Positions 47,916-58,269 of a stretch of DNA of 64,000 bases are shown here, piece after piece; within the stretch, counting starts at the first letter, position 1, and every line of letters starts with the position of its first letter. The DNA comes from Tragulus kanchil (taxonomy: Eukaryota; Chordata; Mammalia; Artiodactyla; Tragulidae), in assembly GCA_022376925.1 (NCBI GenBank), contig JAIOJX010000031.1:138278854-138342853 (forward strand), read 5' to 3'. The position numbers and the translations under genes are program-made. The notes under the pieces were generated by a model. That model had not been told where the DNA came from. It saw only the letters and a list, made by a program, of their open reading frames with translations, and did not search any database.

Positions 47916-48569
47916 CACAGGCTGGACAGCGAAGGCCTCTCAGAATGGCTGACATTTAGCAGAAATCTGAATGGGGAGCCCTGGGGACACTTGGACAAGA
48001 GCTCCTAGGCAGAGGCGGCGATCAGTGTGTTTGCAGAGCAGCAAGGAAGCCTGTATGTCTGAAGCTGGGGAGTTGGGGGGAGAAAAGAAGGGACTGAAGT
48101 GGAGAGAGCCTGGGGGCCAAGTGGACTGGAAGGACGTCAGATTTTATTCCACATGTGATGCGAAGTCATCAGACAGCGGCGTTCAGCAGTGCTGGATAAA
48201 TGAGGTCTCCCACTCATGGAGTCAAGGGTTTTGCATCCTGGTAATTAGATTTTCTGCGTGTGGGAGGCGTGGCTGAGCCAGCCTGGAGGGGCTGCAGGGT
48301 TCAAGCGTTGATGAGGCCCACTCAGTTGAGGGAGTGGGGAGCCTCGGGGTGCTCATCACAGCAATCAGGTTTAACACCAGGTTGACTGGGCTTTCAGAAC
48401 AAAACAGCCTAACAAAAGGGACCTCTGGTTTGAGCTCTGTGGGAGCCATAGAATAGCTGAGAGGGGGGCTCATCAAAGAGATGGTCTGCTGGTCTCCCTC
48501 CAACAGAAGTATGACAAATGGAGAAGAGTAATCCCAACAAGGATTCTGCAAAGGAGGAGCTGTGTTTGT

Positions 48570-49030
48570 GCTACTTTGTACAGTTAAGGTTTTCCCAGTA
48601 GTCATGTATGGATGTGAGAGTTGGACCATAAAGAAAGCTGAGGGCCTAAGAATAGATGCTTTTGAACTGTGGTGCTAGACAAGGCTCTTGAGAGTCCCTT
48701 GGACAGCAAGGTGAGCCAAGCGGTCCATCCTAAAGGAAATCAACCCTGAATATTCACTGAAAGGACTGATGCTGAAGCTAAACCTCCAATACTTTGGCCA
48801 CCTGCTCTGAAGAGACGATTCAGCGGAAAAGCCCTTGATGCTGGGAACAATTGAGGGCAGGAGGAGAAGAGGACGAAAAGGACGAGATAGTTGGATGGCA
48901 TCACCGACTCCCTGGCGTGAATTTGAGCAAACTCAGGGAGATAGTAAAGGACAGGAAAGGCTGGTGTGCTGCAGTCCGTGGGGTCACAAAGAGTTGGACA
49001 TGACCTAGTGACTGAACAATAACAGCATCG
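48570..49030 (+). mobile_element. BovB LINE 3' fragment (duplicate of 47455-47915)
   Basis: Repeated as part of duplication 10. Confidence 0.9.
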
Positions 49031-49949
49031 CACAGGCTGGACAGCGAAGGCCTCTCAGAATGGCTGACATTTAGCAGAAATCTGAATGGGGAGCCCTGGG
49101 GACACTTGGACAAGAGCTCCTAGGCAGAGGCGGCGATCAGTGTGTTTGCAGAGCAGCAAGGAAGCCTGTATGTCTGAAGCTGGGGAGTTGGGGGGAGAAA
49201 AGAAGGGACTGAAGTGGAGAGAGCCTGGGGGCCAAGTGGACTGGAAGGACGTCAGATTTTATTCCACATGTGATGCGAAGTCATCAGACAGCGGCGTTCA
49301 GCAGTGCTGGATAAATGAGGTCTCCCACTCATGGAGTCAAGGGTTTTGCATCCTGGTAATTAGATTTTCTGCGTGTGGGAGGCGTGGCTGAGCCAGCCTG
49401 GAGGGGCTGCAGGGTTCAAGCGTTGATGAGGCCCACTCAGTTGAGGGAGTGGGGAGCCTCGGGGTGCTCATCACAGCAATCAGGTTTAACACCAGGTTGA
49501 CTGGGCTTTCAGAACAAAACAGCCTAACAAAAGGGACCTCTGGTTTGAGCTCTGTGGGGAGCGGAATTTCAGACAACAAACTTCTGAGTGCTTATAATGC
49601 TTGGGGCATTCCATTGAGGCAGGGTGGGAGGGAGGGCAGCGATGAATGACCAAGGTGGGCGCTGCTTGTCTTCCTGGAAGAGAAGGAAGTTGATGTCTCG
49701 GTAGTGAGAGGGAGGGTGCTGTCACCACCACGAGGGAGTGCTGAGGGTTCTCGGAGGATGCAGGGACCCCCTGTGAGGAGGGGACTGGCTGAAGTGGCTA
49801 TGGCATAAGGGATATACTGTACAAACGTGTATGTTACATATGCTGCTTTTCCAAATACTTCTTGAGGAACTGGGCTATGCACTCACAAGGAGATGTTCTG
49901 CAAATTGTTGATTGACTGGCTCTACAGAAAGAATCCTATTTAGCCCCCA

Positions 49950-50080
49950 CAAACAGCTCTGAGAAGCAGACATCATGCCCATTTTACAGATGAGGAAACT
50001 GAGGCTTAGGGCGGTTACGGAGCATGCCTGACGTTTCCATCACGAGGAAGGGACAGAGGCGGAACTGGCAGAGCAGGTCT
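49950..50080 (-). repeat. MIR SINE
   Basis: GCCCATTTTACAGATGAGGA and AACTGAGGCTTAGGGCGGTT, the complement of the conserved MIR core. Confidence 0.85.
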
Positions 50081-50349
50081 GCAATACTGAAGACTTCTCT
50101 GCCGAAGCAGAAGGGTGGAGGCCAGCCTTGGTTCCCCTCCCTTCTCAGGCTGGGCGAGAGCCTAAAGATCTCCTCACCCTGAGATGTTATCTAGCTTTCC
50201 ATAAGAGCTCCAGGGTGCGGCATGCTCACAGGAAGCCAGGCCTCCACCCTTTTCCTCCAGTTTCCCAGAGTAAAAAATAACTTGGAGTCACCGGAAGTGT
50301 GTGTATACTGCAGGAAGGACACGGGAAATCAGTCAAGGCTCCCTTCCTT

Positions 50350-50660
50350 CTGCATCCAGGTCATGCACTGAATTGACGGAAAGACAGACATGGACAGTGG
50401 ACATATGGACATTGTGGGGAATCAACAGTGGGTGGGAGGCGTAGAGGAAGTAGCATGAAGGCCTGTACTATCATACGTGAAGAAAATAGCTCTAGTCATT
50501 GCTCTGTGAGAAAAGGGGATCCTGCAGGGGTGCTGTGTGACCATCTGGAGGGGTGGGATGAGGGGGATATACATATGACTAATCTGGGAACATACATATC
50601 TGTAAACAACAAAACTCCGTAAAAGTTAAAAGTAAAATAAAAGTTTTAAAAAATATATAT
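50350..50660 (+). mobile_element. L1 3'UTR fragment (ruminant type)
   Basis: GGGGATATACATATGACTAA and CAACAAAACTCCGTAAAAGT match the 3' end of the L1 at 14270-22060, ending in an A-rich tail. Duplicate at 51448-51758. Confidence 0.85.
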
Positions 50661-51447
50661 ATACAATACTATACTTAATAATTCAGTTGAAATAAATCAT
50701 TTCTATAATAAAAATTATCATGATGTTTAAAAAAAAAAAAAGGCGGGGGGAGCTGCCTCTCTCTCCAACTGCCCCTGCCTCCTTCCGGCTCATCCCTACT
50801 TCTGTCTCCTCCCATTCAAAATTCCTGGGAGAGCTTGTGCTGGATTCTCCCTTTTTCCTAAAGTGTGAAAAACACGACACTGCTGGTATGGCAAACGATT
50901 TTCATTGGGAAGCCATCAGAGCCATCATAGTTGTTATGTATTTATTTTTACAGTTCTGTTTTGGCAAGACATACCGGGCTTCTAGTTATTATAGAAATAC
51001 ATAGTTGCCTTTATAATTGCATTTAACTTTAAAAAGTGAGTTGCTTTCAGGAAAAATGTTAACTGGACAATAGCTTGGGTGATGTGGAGATATGGCCAGA
51101 ACGATCAAGAGAGATGTAAAGGGCTTGGGTGTGGGAAATGCACCTTTTAGCTTGGAATCCTGTACACCGTCCGGGAAGACGTGATGTGCGAACAGTGGAA
51201 ATCTTTGGAAGGGGTGGAGGCCAGCCTTGGTTCCCCTCCCTTCTCAGGCTGGGCGAGAGCCTAAAGATCTCCTCACCCTGAGATGTTATCTAGCTTTCCA
51301 TAAGAGCTCCAGGGTGCGGCATGCTCACAGGAAGCCAGGCCTCCACCCTTTTCCTCCAGTTTCCCAGAGTAAAAAATAACTTGGAGTCACCGGAAGTGTG
51401 TGTATACTGCAGGAAGGACACGGAAATCAGTCAAGGCCCCCTTCCTT

Positions 51448-51758
51448 CTGCATCCAGGTCATGCACTGAATTGACGGAAAGACAGACATGGACAGTGGAC
51501 ATATGGACATTGTGGGGAATCAACAGTGGGTGGGAGGCGTAGAGGAAGTAGCATGAAGGCCTGTACTATCATACGTGAAGAAAATAGCTCTAGTCATTGC
51601 TCTGTGAGAAAAGGGGATCCTGCAGGGGTGCTGTGTGACCATCTGGGGGGGTGGGATGAGGGGGATATACATATGACTAATCTGGGAACATACATATCTG
51701 TAAACAACAAAACTCCGTAAAAGTTAAAAGTAAAATAAAAGTTTTAAAAAATATATAT
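51448..51758 (+). mobile_element. L1 3'UTR fragment (duplicate of 50350-50660)
   Basis: Repeated as part of duplication 11. Confidence 0.85.
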
Positions 51759-52306
51759 ATACAATACTATACTTAATAATTCAGTTGAAATAAATCATTT
51801 CTATAATAAAAATTATCATGATGTTTAAAAAAAAAAAAAGGCGGGGGGAGCTGCCTCTCTCTCCAACTGCCCCTGCCTCCTTCCGGCTCATCCCTACTTC
51901 TGTCTCCTCCCATTCAAAATTCCTGGGAGAGCTTGTGCTGGATTCTCCCTTTTTCCTAAAGTGTGAAAAACACGACACTGCTGGTATGGCAAACGATTTT
52001 CATTGGGAAGCCATCAGAGCCATCATAGTTGTTATGTATTTATTTTTACAGTTCTGTTTTGGCAAGACATACCGGGCTTCTAGTTATTATAGAAATACAT
52101 AGTTGCCTTTATAATTGCATTTAACTTTAAAAAGTGAGTTGCTTTCAGGAAAAATGTTAACTGGACAATAGCTTGGGTGATGTGGAGATATGGCCAGAAC
52201 GATCAAGAGAGATGTAAAGGGCTTGGGTGTGGGAAATGCACCTTTTAGCTTGGAATCCTGTACACCGTCCGGGAAGACGTGATGTGCGAACAGTGGAAAT
52301 CTTTGG

Positions 52307-53995
52307 CAAGAGCCCAATCCGCGGGTCTGAGAACCGGTTTCAGACCTGGAATCTGGACTCTGCTCTTCCTCTTGGGGGCCTACATGCACCGCCCTGGGCT
52401 GAGTTCCCCTTTTCTGCAATGAGGAGGTTGCCGCCCTTCCAGCTGATGCCTTCTTCTTTCACCCTCCTGCCTGCCAGCTCTAAGTGCTTAGACCAGGAGA
52501 CAGTGTAATGGGAACCGACGTCACGTTTCACATGCACCGTGGCTTCCTTATCATGTCCCTCCGCACGAGGCACCTCTGCGGTCTCTAAGAAAGGCTGGTG
52601 CTCAAGGCCTCCTAAAGCCCAGGGCGCCACCTGCTGTCGTCATGGCGCCAGTGCAGCCTCCAGCATCAAGCCCCTTATCTACCAAGTGCCGAGGATGGAG
52701 AATTCCAGGGAAATTCCAAGACGCAGGTCTTTTGGCAGCAGGTGGCAAGGCCGAAAGGGGATGATGCAAAGGAAACGGATCCGAGTGACAGGCAAAAAAG
52801 CCTCCCACGGCGGGAATGGCCTCGGAGAGAACTGAAGAAAAGTGGGCAGCAACGCCATCACGCTGTGCTTTATTTTTTTCTGATGTAAACGGTTACAACT
52901 GGCACCTCCCGGCAACCAAAAGGGACTGGGTCTGCTCGCCATCGCATTCCCGGGTGCGGAGAGAAGCTGGGGAGCTGCGTCAGAAGCTCAATAAACGGAT
53001 GATGAGTGAATTTATTTGAGAGTTTTATTAGTTTATTAGTGAATTTATTAGTGAGGTTTTTTTTTCCTACTTTTAAGTGGAGAGGAAGGCGATGCAAGAT
53101 CGAAGGCACAGAAAGGGCAGCCCCCATCCTCTGCCCGCGCCACACACACGCAAATTGCTCCCCAAAGTCTCTTTCTTGGCGACCTCGGCTAGGAAGCTGG
53201 AACTTCTCTGCGTCCAGAATCGCGTCTGCAAGTCCGTCCGCTTGCGCCTGCCGCCTCCTGCCCCCACCCCCAGCGCCCCACCGCCTCCACCTAGTGGAAG
53301 CTTGAGCAAACAACTCAAAGTCCAGTTTTTGTTACTGTTCAACGTGTTCATTTCATCTCAAGAGGGTGTCCATGCACTAGGTTTTTGACCTGAAATACGA
53401 AGAAAAGCCACGTCGAAATTGATTTTAGCTAATTTCCTCTCATTACAACAGTATATGTTATCCCTACAGTAAATTCAGATACAACCACTTTTACATGGTA
53501 CCATACATCTATTGAATCATTTGAAATAAAGGCAAACACCTTTGTAACCCAATATGCTTTAACAAAGAGCAGTCAGGCCACTAGCAACACTGATCAACAG
53601 TGACCTCATGTATCCAGTTAGGTTTTGCAGCCGGAGGCCTGGGTGTCCCAGCATCACAGGCTTCCCACCTTAGGTGTTCTCTGACTTTGGTTTGAGTCGT
53701 GGCAGGGGTGGAGATTGGGGTGAGAGGTTTCGATGGGGGGGTGCGGATGCTAGAACTGGAGGGTTCTGGTCTCACCTGTATATTCTGGGGCCCTAGGTTT
53801 GGGATGGGGTCCTGGAAGGCACCCCCTATGATCTTTGTCCTCCAGAGGTCTCACGCCACTGCACTTGGATTGAAAGGCATCCCTTTGTCCAGGCTTCTTC
53901 TAGGTGCAGTGAAAAAATGGCTGCTTGTGGATGGGGAACTTTCTTCCTGCTAGGTAATACCCCTGAACTTTATGAGAATTCTCATTAAAGCTCAC
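52307..53995. other. intergenic unique sequence, partly CpG-rich
   Basis: No recognised repeat. About 53085-53290 is visibly enriched in CpG, and a CTCF-like motif lies at 52624-52637. Open frames on both strands here lack any recognisable domain. Confidence 0.5.
52624..52637 (-). promoter_or_regulatory. candidate CTCF site
   Basis: Minus strand ACAGCAGGTGGCGC matches the 14-position consensus CCASYAGRKGGCRS at 13 positions. It lies in unique sequence between the N4BP1 promoter and the kinase gene. Confidence 0.55.
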
Positions 53996-54009
53996 TACTG
54001 CCCTCTGAG

Positions 54010-54425
54010 GGCGTCCCAGGTGGCGCTAGTGGGAAAGAACTCACCTGCTGGGACTTCCCTGCTGGTCCAGAGGTTGGGGCTTTGCCTTCCAAAGGCAGGT
54101 TTGATTCCTGAGGAGAGAACGAAGGTCCCACATGCCTCAGGGCCAAAGAACCAAAACATAAATCAGAAGCAATATTGTAACACATTCAATAAAGATTTTT
54201 TAAAATGGCCCACATTAGAAAAAAAAAAAGAAAAAGAACTCACCTGCCAATGGAGGAGACGTAAGAGCAAATTAGATTCCTGGTTTGGGACGATTCCCTC
54301 GAGAAAGGCACGGCAACTCCCTCTAGTCTTCTTGCCTGGAGAATCCCCTGGACAAAGCAGCCTGGTGGGTTACAGTCCATGAGGTCACAAAGAGTCATAC
54401 ACAGCTGAAGTGACTTAGCAGGCAT
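54010..54425 (+). repeat. Bov-tA SINE split by a later SINE
   Basis: The head (GCGTCCCAGGTGGCGCTAGT) is at 54010-54048 and the body (TTGGGACGATTCCC, CTTCTTGCCTGGAGAATCCC, GTTACAGTCCATGAGGTCAC) resumes after 54232. Confidence 0.92.
54049..54232 (+). repeat. CHR-type SINE nested in Bov-tA
   Basis: Perfect 15-bp target duplication (54034-54048 and 54233-54247, AAAGAACTCACCTGC). TGGGACTTCCCTGCTGGTCC head, shortened body, A-run tail. Confidence 0.95.
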
Positions 54426-54446
54426 GGCATACACTGCCCTTTGAAG

Positions 54447-54615
54447 GGGCTTCCCAGGTGGCTTGGTAGTAAAGGCTCTGCCTGTCAGTGCAGATAATGC
54501 GGCTTTGATCCCTGAGGTGGGGAAGATCCCCTGGAGAAGGCAATGGCCACCCACTCCAGTATTCTCGCCTGGAGAATCCCATGGACAGAGAAGTCTGACA
54601 CGACTTAATGACTGC
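54447..54615 (+). repeat. Bov-tA SINE
   Basis: GGGCTTCCCAGGTGGCTTGG head, ACTCCAGTATTCTCGCCTGG, GAATCCCATGGACAGAGAAG. Truncated before the CTACAGTCC block. Confidence 0.92.
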
Positions 54616-54892
54616 CCTTTGAGGGGTACCTTCTTTCTCTGTTTTAAAGAAAGCAGAGATTAAGTCTTCCAGGATGACTCGATTTCCCCCAGACCAGTAA
54701 ATTGCAGGGACGGGACTGGAATTCAGTTCATTCTGATTTCAAAGCACATTTCTTTTCCCTCGACTTGTCACAAAACAATGATTCTCTTTATTCATATTAT
54801 TTGGAAATCATATTACTTTTGAAAATAAGCATAAAGTTACTTTTTAAAATAAGCAATACGGGTTCAGCAATTAAAAGAAAATTATCTATTTA

Positions 54893-55203
54893 TGGCCTTT
54901 CTGGGTCTTCACGGCTTTTCTCTAGTTGTGGGGAGAGGGGGCTACTCAGGCTGCTCTCTAGTTGTGGTGCGTGGGTTTCTCATTTACTGCAGAACACAGA
55001 CTCTAGGGCCTGTGGGCTTAAGTAGGTGAGCATGCCAGCTCAGCAGCTGTGGCTTCTGAGGGGTCTAGCGCACAGGCTCAGTAGCTGTGGCATATGGGCT
55101 TATTTGCTCCTTGGCAGGTGGGATCCTCCGGGACCGGGGATTGAACCCCTGTCTCCTGCATTAGCAGAAGGATCCTTTACCACTGAGCCACCAGGGAAGC
55201 TGG
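54893..55203 (-). repeat. CHR-type SINE, full length
   Basis: Minus orientation: head seen as CACTGAGCCACCAGGGAAGC, box B as GGGGATTGAACCCC, body as CTCTAGTTGTGGTGCGTGGG. Confidence 0.92.
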
Positions 55204-55560
55204 TGGTGCTTGAACTGTGGTGTTGAGGAAGACTCTTGCGAGTTCCTTGGACCGCAGGGAGATCAAACCAGTCCATCCCAAGAGAAATCAGCCCTGAATT
55301 GGAAGGACAGAGGCTCAAGCTCAAGCGCAAGCTCCACCTGATGCCAAGAGATGACTCGTGGGAAAAGACCCTGGTGCTGGGAGAAATAGAAGGCAGAAGG
55401 AGAAGGGGATGAGAGAAGATGAGATGATTGGATGGCATCACTGAATCAATGGACATGAGTCTGAGCAAACTGAGAGATGAGAAGGACTGGGAAGCTTGGT
55501 GTGCTGCCGTCCATGGGGTTGCAAAGAGTTGGACAAGGCTGAGTGGCTGAACTGAACCAG
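55204..55560 (+). mobile_element. BovB LINE 3' fragment
   Basis: GGAGATCAAACCAGTCCATC, TTGGATGGCATCACTGAATC and AATGGACATGAGTCTGAGCA are BovB 3' blocks, ending GTTGGACAAGGCTGAGTGGC. The last part is repeated at 56471-56651 by duplication 12. Confidence 0.9.
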
Positions 55561-55851
55561 GAAAGCCTTCAACAATTTTTTGAAGTATTAATACTAAACC
55601 ATATTCAGCAGCATTGCAAAGCAATGTCAATATACTTAATAGTCCTGATCATTGTGCTTGAAAACGTTAAGATGTTGAATTTTCTATTGTCAGGACTGCC
55701 AGGGGACCCCCCATCACCCTTGCAAAACTTGCAGGCTCCTGCTAAGGTCCTCTCCCCCTGCTGAGGTCCCATTCCCCTCTTGCAAGACTGCATACCTCTG
55801 CGAAAGTCCAGTAAGAAGAGGAACAGCGTGTCTGCTGAAAAGAGCTGCCTG

Positions 55852-56182
55852 GGGCTTCCCCTGGTGGTCCAGTGGGTAAGGACTCCGCCTTGCAGTGCAA
55901 GGGACACCGGTTTGATCCCTGGCCTGGGAAGATCCCATGTGCCACGGAGCGGCTGGACTGATGTGTCCAATTACCGAGCTGGAGCTCTGGGGTGCATGCG
56001 CCCAGAGCCGGCGCTCTGTGACGACAGAGGCCACCACGATGGGAGGACCACAGGAGCCAAGGAACAAAGACGGATGAAAATAGAGAAATGAAAGACCAAT
56101 AGAAGTGGCCTGCTCGTCCCCCTCCCTCCCCACCTCACCCCCGCCAAAAAATAAATGAAATAAAATAAATGTTAAAAAAAAA
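55852..56182 (+). repeat. CHR-like SINE, GGAGCGCATGC subtype (first copy of duplication 12)
   Basis: Full-length with marker GCTCTGGGGTGCATGCGCCC, end block AAAGACCAATAGAAGTGGCC, C-rich linker and A-rich tail. Flanks AAGAGCTGCCTG / AAGAACTACCTG are a 12-bp target duplication with two mismatches. Confidence 0.93.
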
Positions 56183-56778
56183 AAGAACTACCTGTCACAA
56201 CCGAGCTGGTGGTGCACATCCTGTGAGGCACCATGACCAGGGTCCTGATTCTGGAAAGACCTCCTTCCTGAAATGGTGCCACCTGACCTATGAAAAATTT
56301 TTCCCGCCCTAGCTGTTCCCGCTCCGATCAGGTATATAATAACCCCTGTTGCCAAACCCGCTGCTGCTGCTCTCTCTTTTAGAGACAGCCCAGCTGTTCT
56401 GAATAAGCCCAGTTTGTTCTAGCAGGTCAGTCCTCTCCTCCTTCTCCTGCCCCCCCCCCTTTTCTCCTTTGGGAGAAATAGAAGGCAGAAGGAGAAGGGA
56501 TGAGAGAAGATGAGATGATTGGATGGCATCACTGAATCAATGGACATGAGTCTGAGCAAACTGAGAGATGAGAAGGACTGGGAAGCTTGGTGTGCTGCCG
56601 TCCATGGGGTTGCAAAGAGTTGGACAAGGCTGAGTGGCTGAACTGAACCAGGAAAGCCTTCAACAATTTTTTGAAGTATTAATACTAAACCATATTCAGC
56701 AGCATTGCAAAGCAATGTCAATATACTTAATAGTCCTGATCATTGTGCTTGAAAACGTTAAGATGTTGAATTTTCTAT

Positions 56779-57570
56779 TGTCAGGACTGCCAGGGGACCC
56801 CCCATCACCCTTGCAAAACTTGCAGGCTCCTGCTAAGGTCCTCTCCCCCTGCTGAGGTCCCATTCCCCTCTTGCAAGACTGCATACCTCTGCGAAAGTCC
56901 AGTAAGAAGAGGAACAGCGTGTCTGCTGAAAAGAGCTGCCTGGGGCTTCCCCTGGTGGTCCAGTGGGTAAGGACTCCGCCTTGCAGTGCAAGGGACACCG
57001 GTTTGATCCCTGGCCTGGGAAGATCCCATGTGCCACGGAGCGGCTGGACTGATGTGTCCAATTACCGAGCTGGAGCTCTGGGGTGCATGCGCCCAGAGCC
57101 GGCGCTCTGTGACGACAGAGGCCACCACGATGGGAGGACCACAGGAGCCAAGGAACAAAGACGGATGAAAATAGAGAAATGAAAGACCAATAGAAGTGGC
57201 CTGCTCGTCCCCCTCCCTCCCCACCTCACCCCCCAAAAGATAAATAAATAAAATAAATGTTAAAAAAAAAAAAGAACTACCTGTCACAACCGAGCTGGTG
57301 GTGCACATCCTGTGAGGCACCATGACCAGGGTCCTGATTCTGGAAAGACCTCCTTCCTGAAATGGTGCCACCTGACCTATGAAAAATTTTTCCCGCCCTA
57401 GCTGTTCCCGCTCCGATCAGGTATATAATAACCCCTGTTGCCAAACCCGCTGCTGCTGCTCTCTCTTTTAGAGACAGCCCAGCTGTTCTGAATAAGCCCA
57501 GTTTGTTCTAGCAGGTCAGTCCTCTCCTCCTTCCTCTTTCCTGCCACCCTCCTTTCCTCCCGACCTCACA
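56779..57570 (+). mobile_element. putative ERV solo LTR split by a SINE
   Basis: Starts TGTCAGG and ends CTCACA (TG...CA). It has a TATA box (57422-57430), a purine-rich leader and an R-like region. Without the SINE it is about 460 bp. No internal retroviral genes adjoin it and no clean target duplication was seen. The partial copy at 55688-56444 belongs to duplication 12. Confidence 0.5.
56943..57270 (+). repeat. CHR-like SINE (duplicate of 55852-56182)
   Basis: Repeated as part of duplication 12. The tail differs by a few bases (linker end near 57230). Confidence 0.93.
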
Positions 57571-57866
57571 GATATTTTGCTTGTTTGTTTTAACCACTAG
57601 TTTTTAAAAGAGGCATTCAGTGGAAGGAGTCTCTCTTCCATTGTCCCTGTTATCCAGGGACCCCTCACTGTCGGTAACCATTGCTGTTAGGTTTATACAA
57701 ATCTTTCCTTTTTTAAAGGACACATGGATAAATACAAATACAGCCAACTCCCTTTTTTGTACAGAGTAACAAAGTATCCATACCCCTCTGCATCTTGTTA
57801 TTATCATGGGACACTGTGTTTTGAAAATCTTTGTATATCGGAACAGCAAGAGCCCCTCACGCCTTT
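57571..57866. other. intergenic, possibly old L1 sequence
   Basis: CGGTAACCATTGCTGTTAGG and TACAAATCTTTCC resemble an old L1 3' region; no firm call. Confidence 0.35.
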
Positions 57867-58269
57867 CTTTTTTTCTGGAGAAATCAAGTTTATTAAGATC
57901 CCCTGGGAAGGGTGGTGTGGCTGGGGCTTCACCACAAGGACATCCGATCCTTGGCACCCAGCCTCCTGGACAGAAATAAAACGGGGTTGTTGGGTATATT
58001 TTGGCCATGTGCCAGAACTGGTGAACGAAAGAGTCCTCCTGTCGCAGTATGCTGTATTGTGGTGGCCTTCAGCAGCCTTTTCATACAGCAGCTTGGAAAA
58101 AAATGGCAGAATTCAGTCGCCGCCGGATTTAAATCCGGTAAAGAAGGACTTCCCTGGTCCTCCGGGAAGCTCTTGAACATCCTCGGAGCTGGGCAAGGCT
58201 GATGAAGGCCATGGAGGTGCGGGATTTGAATGCCAATGCCCAGCCGTGACCAGGTGCGTCCGCAGCCAG
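57867..58269 (-). other. kinase gene 3' untranslated region with poly(A) signal (inferred)
   Basis: Downstream of the stop codon (58270-58272) the minus strand reaches AATAAA at 57894-57889, then 14 nt later a run AAAAAAAGAAA. A poly(A) signal followed at the right distance by an A-tract is the usual scar of a retrocopied mRNA, so the ancestral transcript probably ended near 57875. The same AATAAA could serve the present gene. Confidence 0.55.

Larger units (their letters stand above)
47353..49562. repeat. 1.1-kb direct duplication no. 10
   Basis: Copy 1 is 47353-48446 and copy 2 is 48469-49562, separated by 22 nt (48447-48468) not found elsewhere in the pair. Confidence 0.95.
50113..52306. 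repeat. 1.1-kb direct duplication no. 11
   Basis: Copy 1 is 50113-51208 and copy 2 is 51212-52306 (offset 1098-1099). Three single-base differences are visible (GGG/GG near 50324, T/C near 50341 and A/G near 50548). Confidence 0.95.
55379..57533. repeat. 1.09-kb direct duplication no. 12
   Basis: Copy 1 is 55379-56444 and copy 2 is 56471-57533 (offset 1091-1092), separated by 26 nt with a C-run. It contains an LTR-like element split by a SINE. Confidence 0.95.

Noticed and set aside
52870..53313. 147-codon minus-strand open frame in the CpG-rich block
   Set aside because: No recognisable domain, rich in Arg/Gly from composition; no supporting splice or start context.
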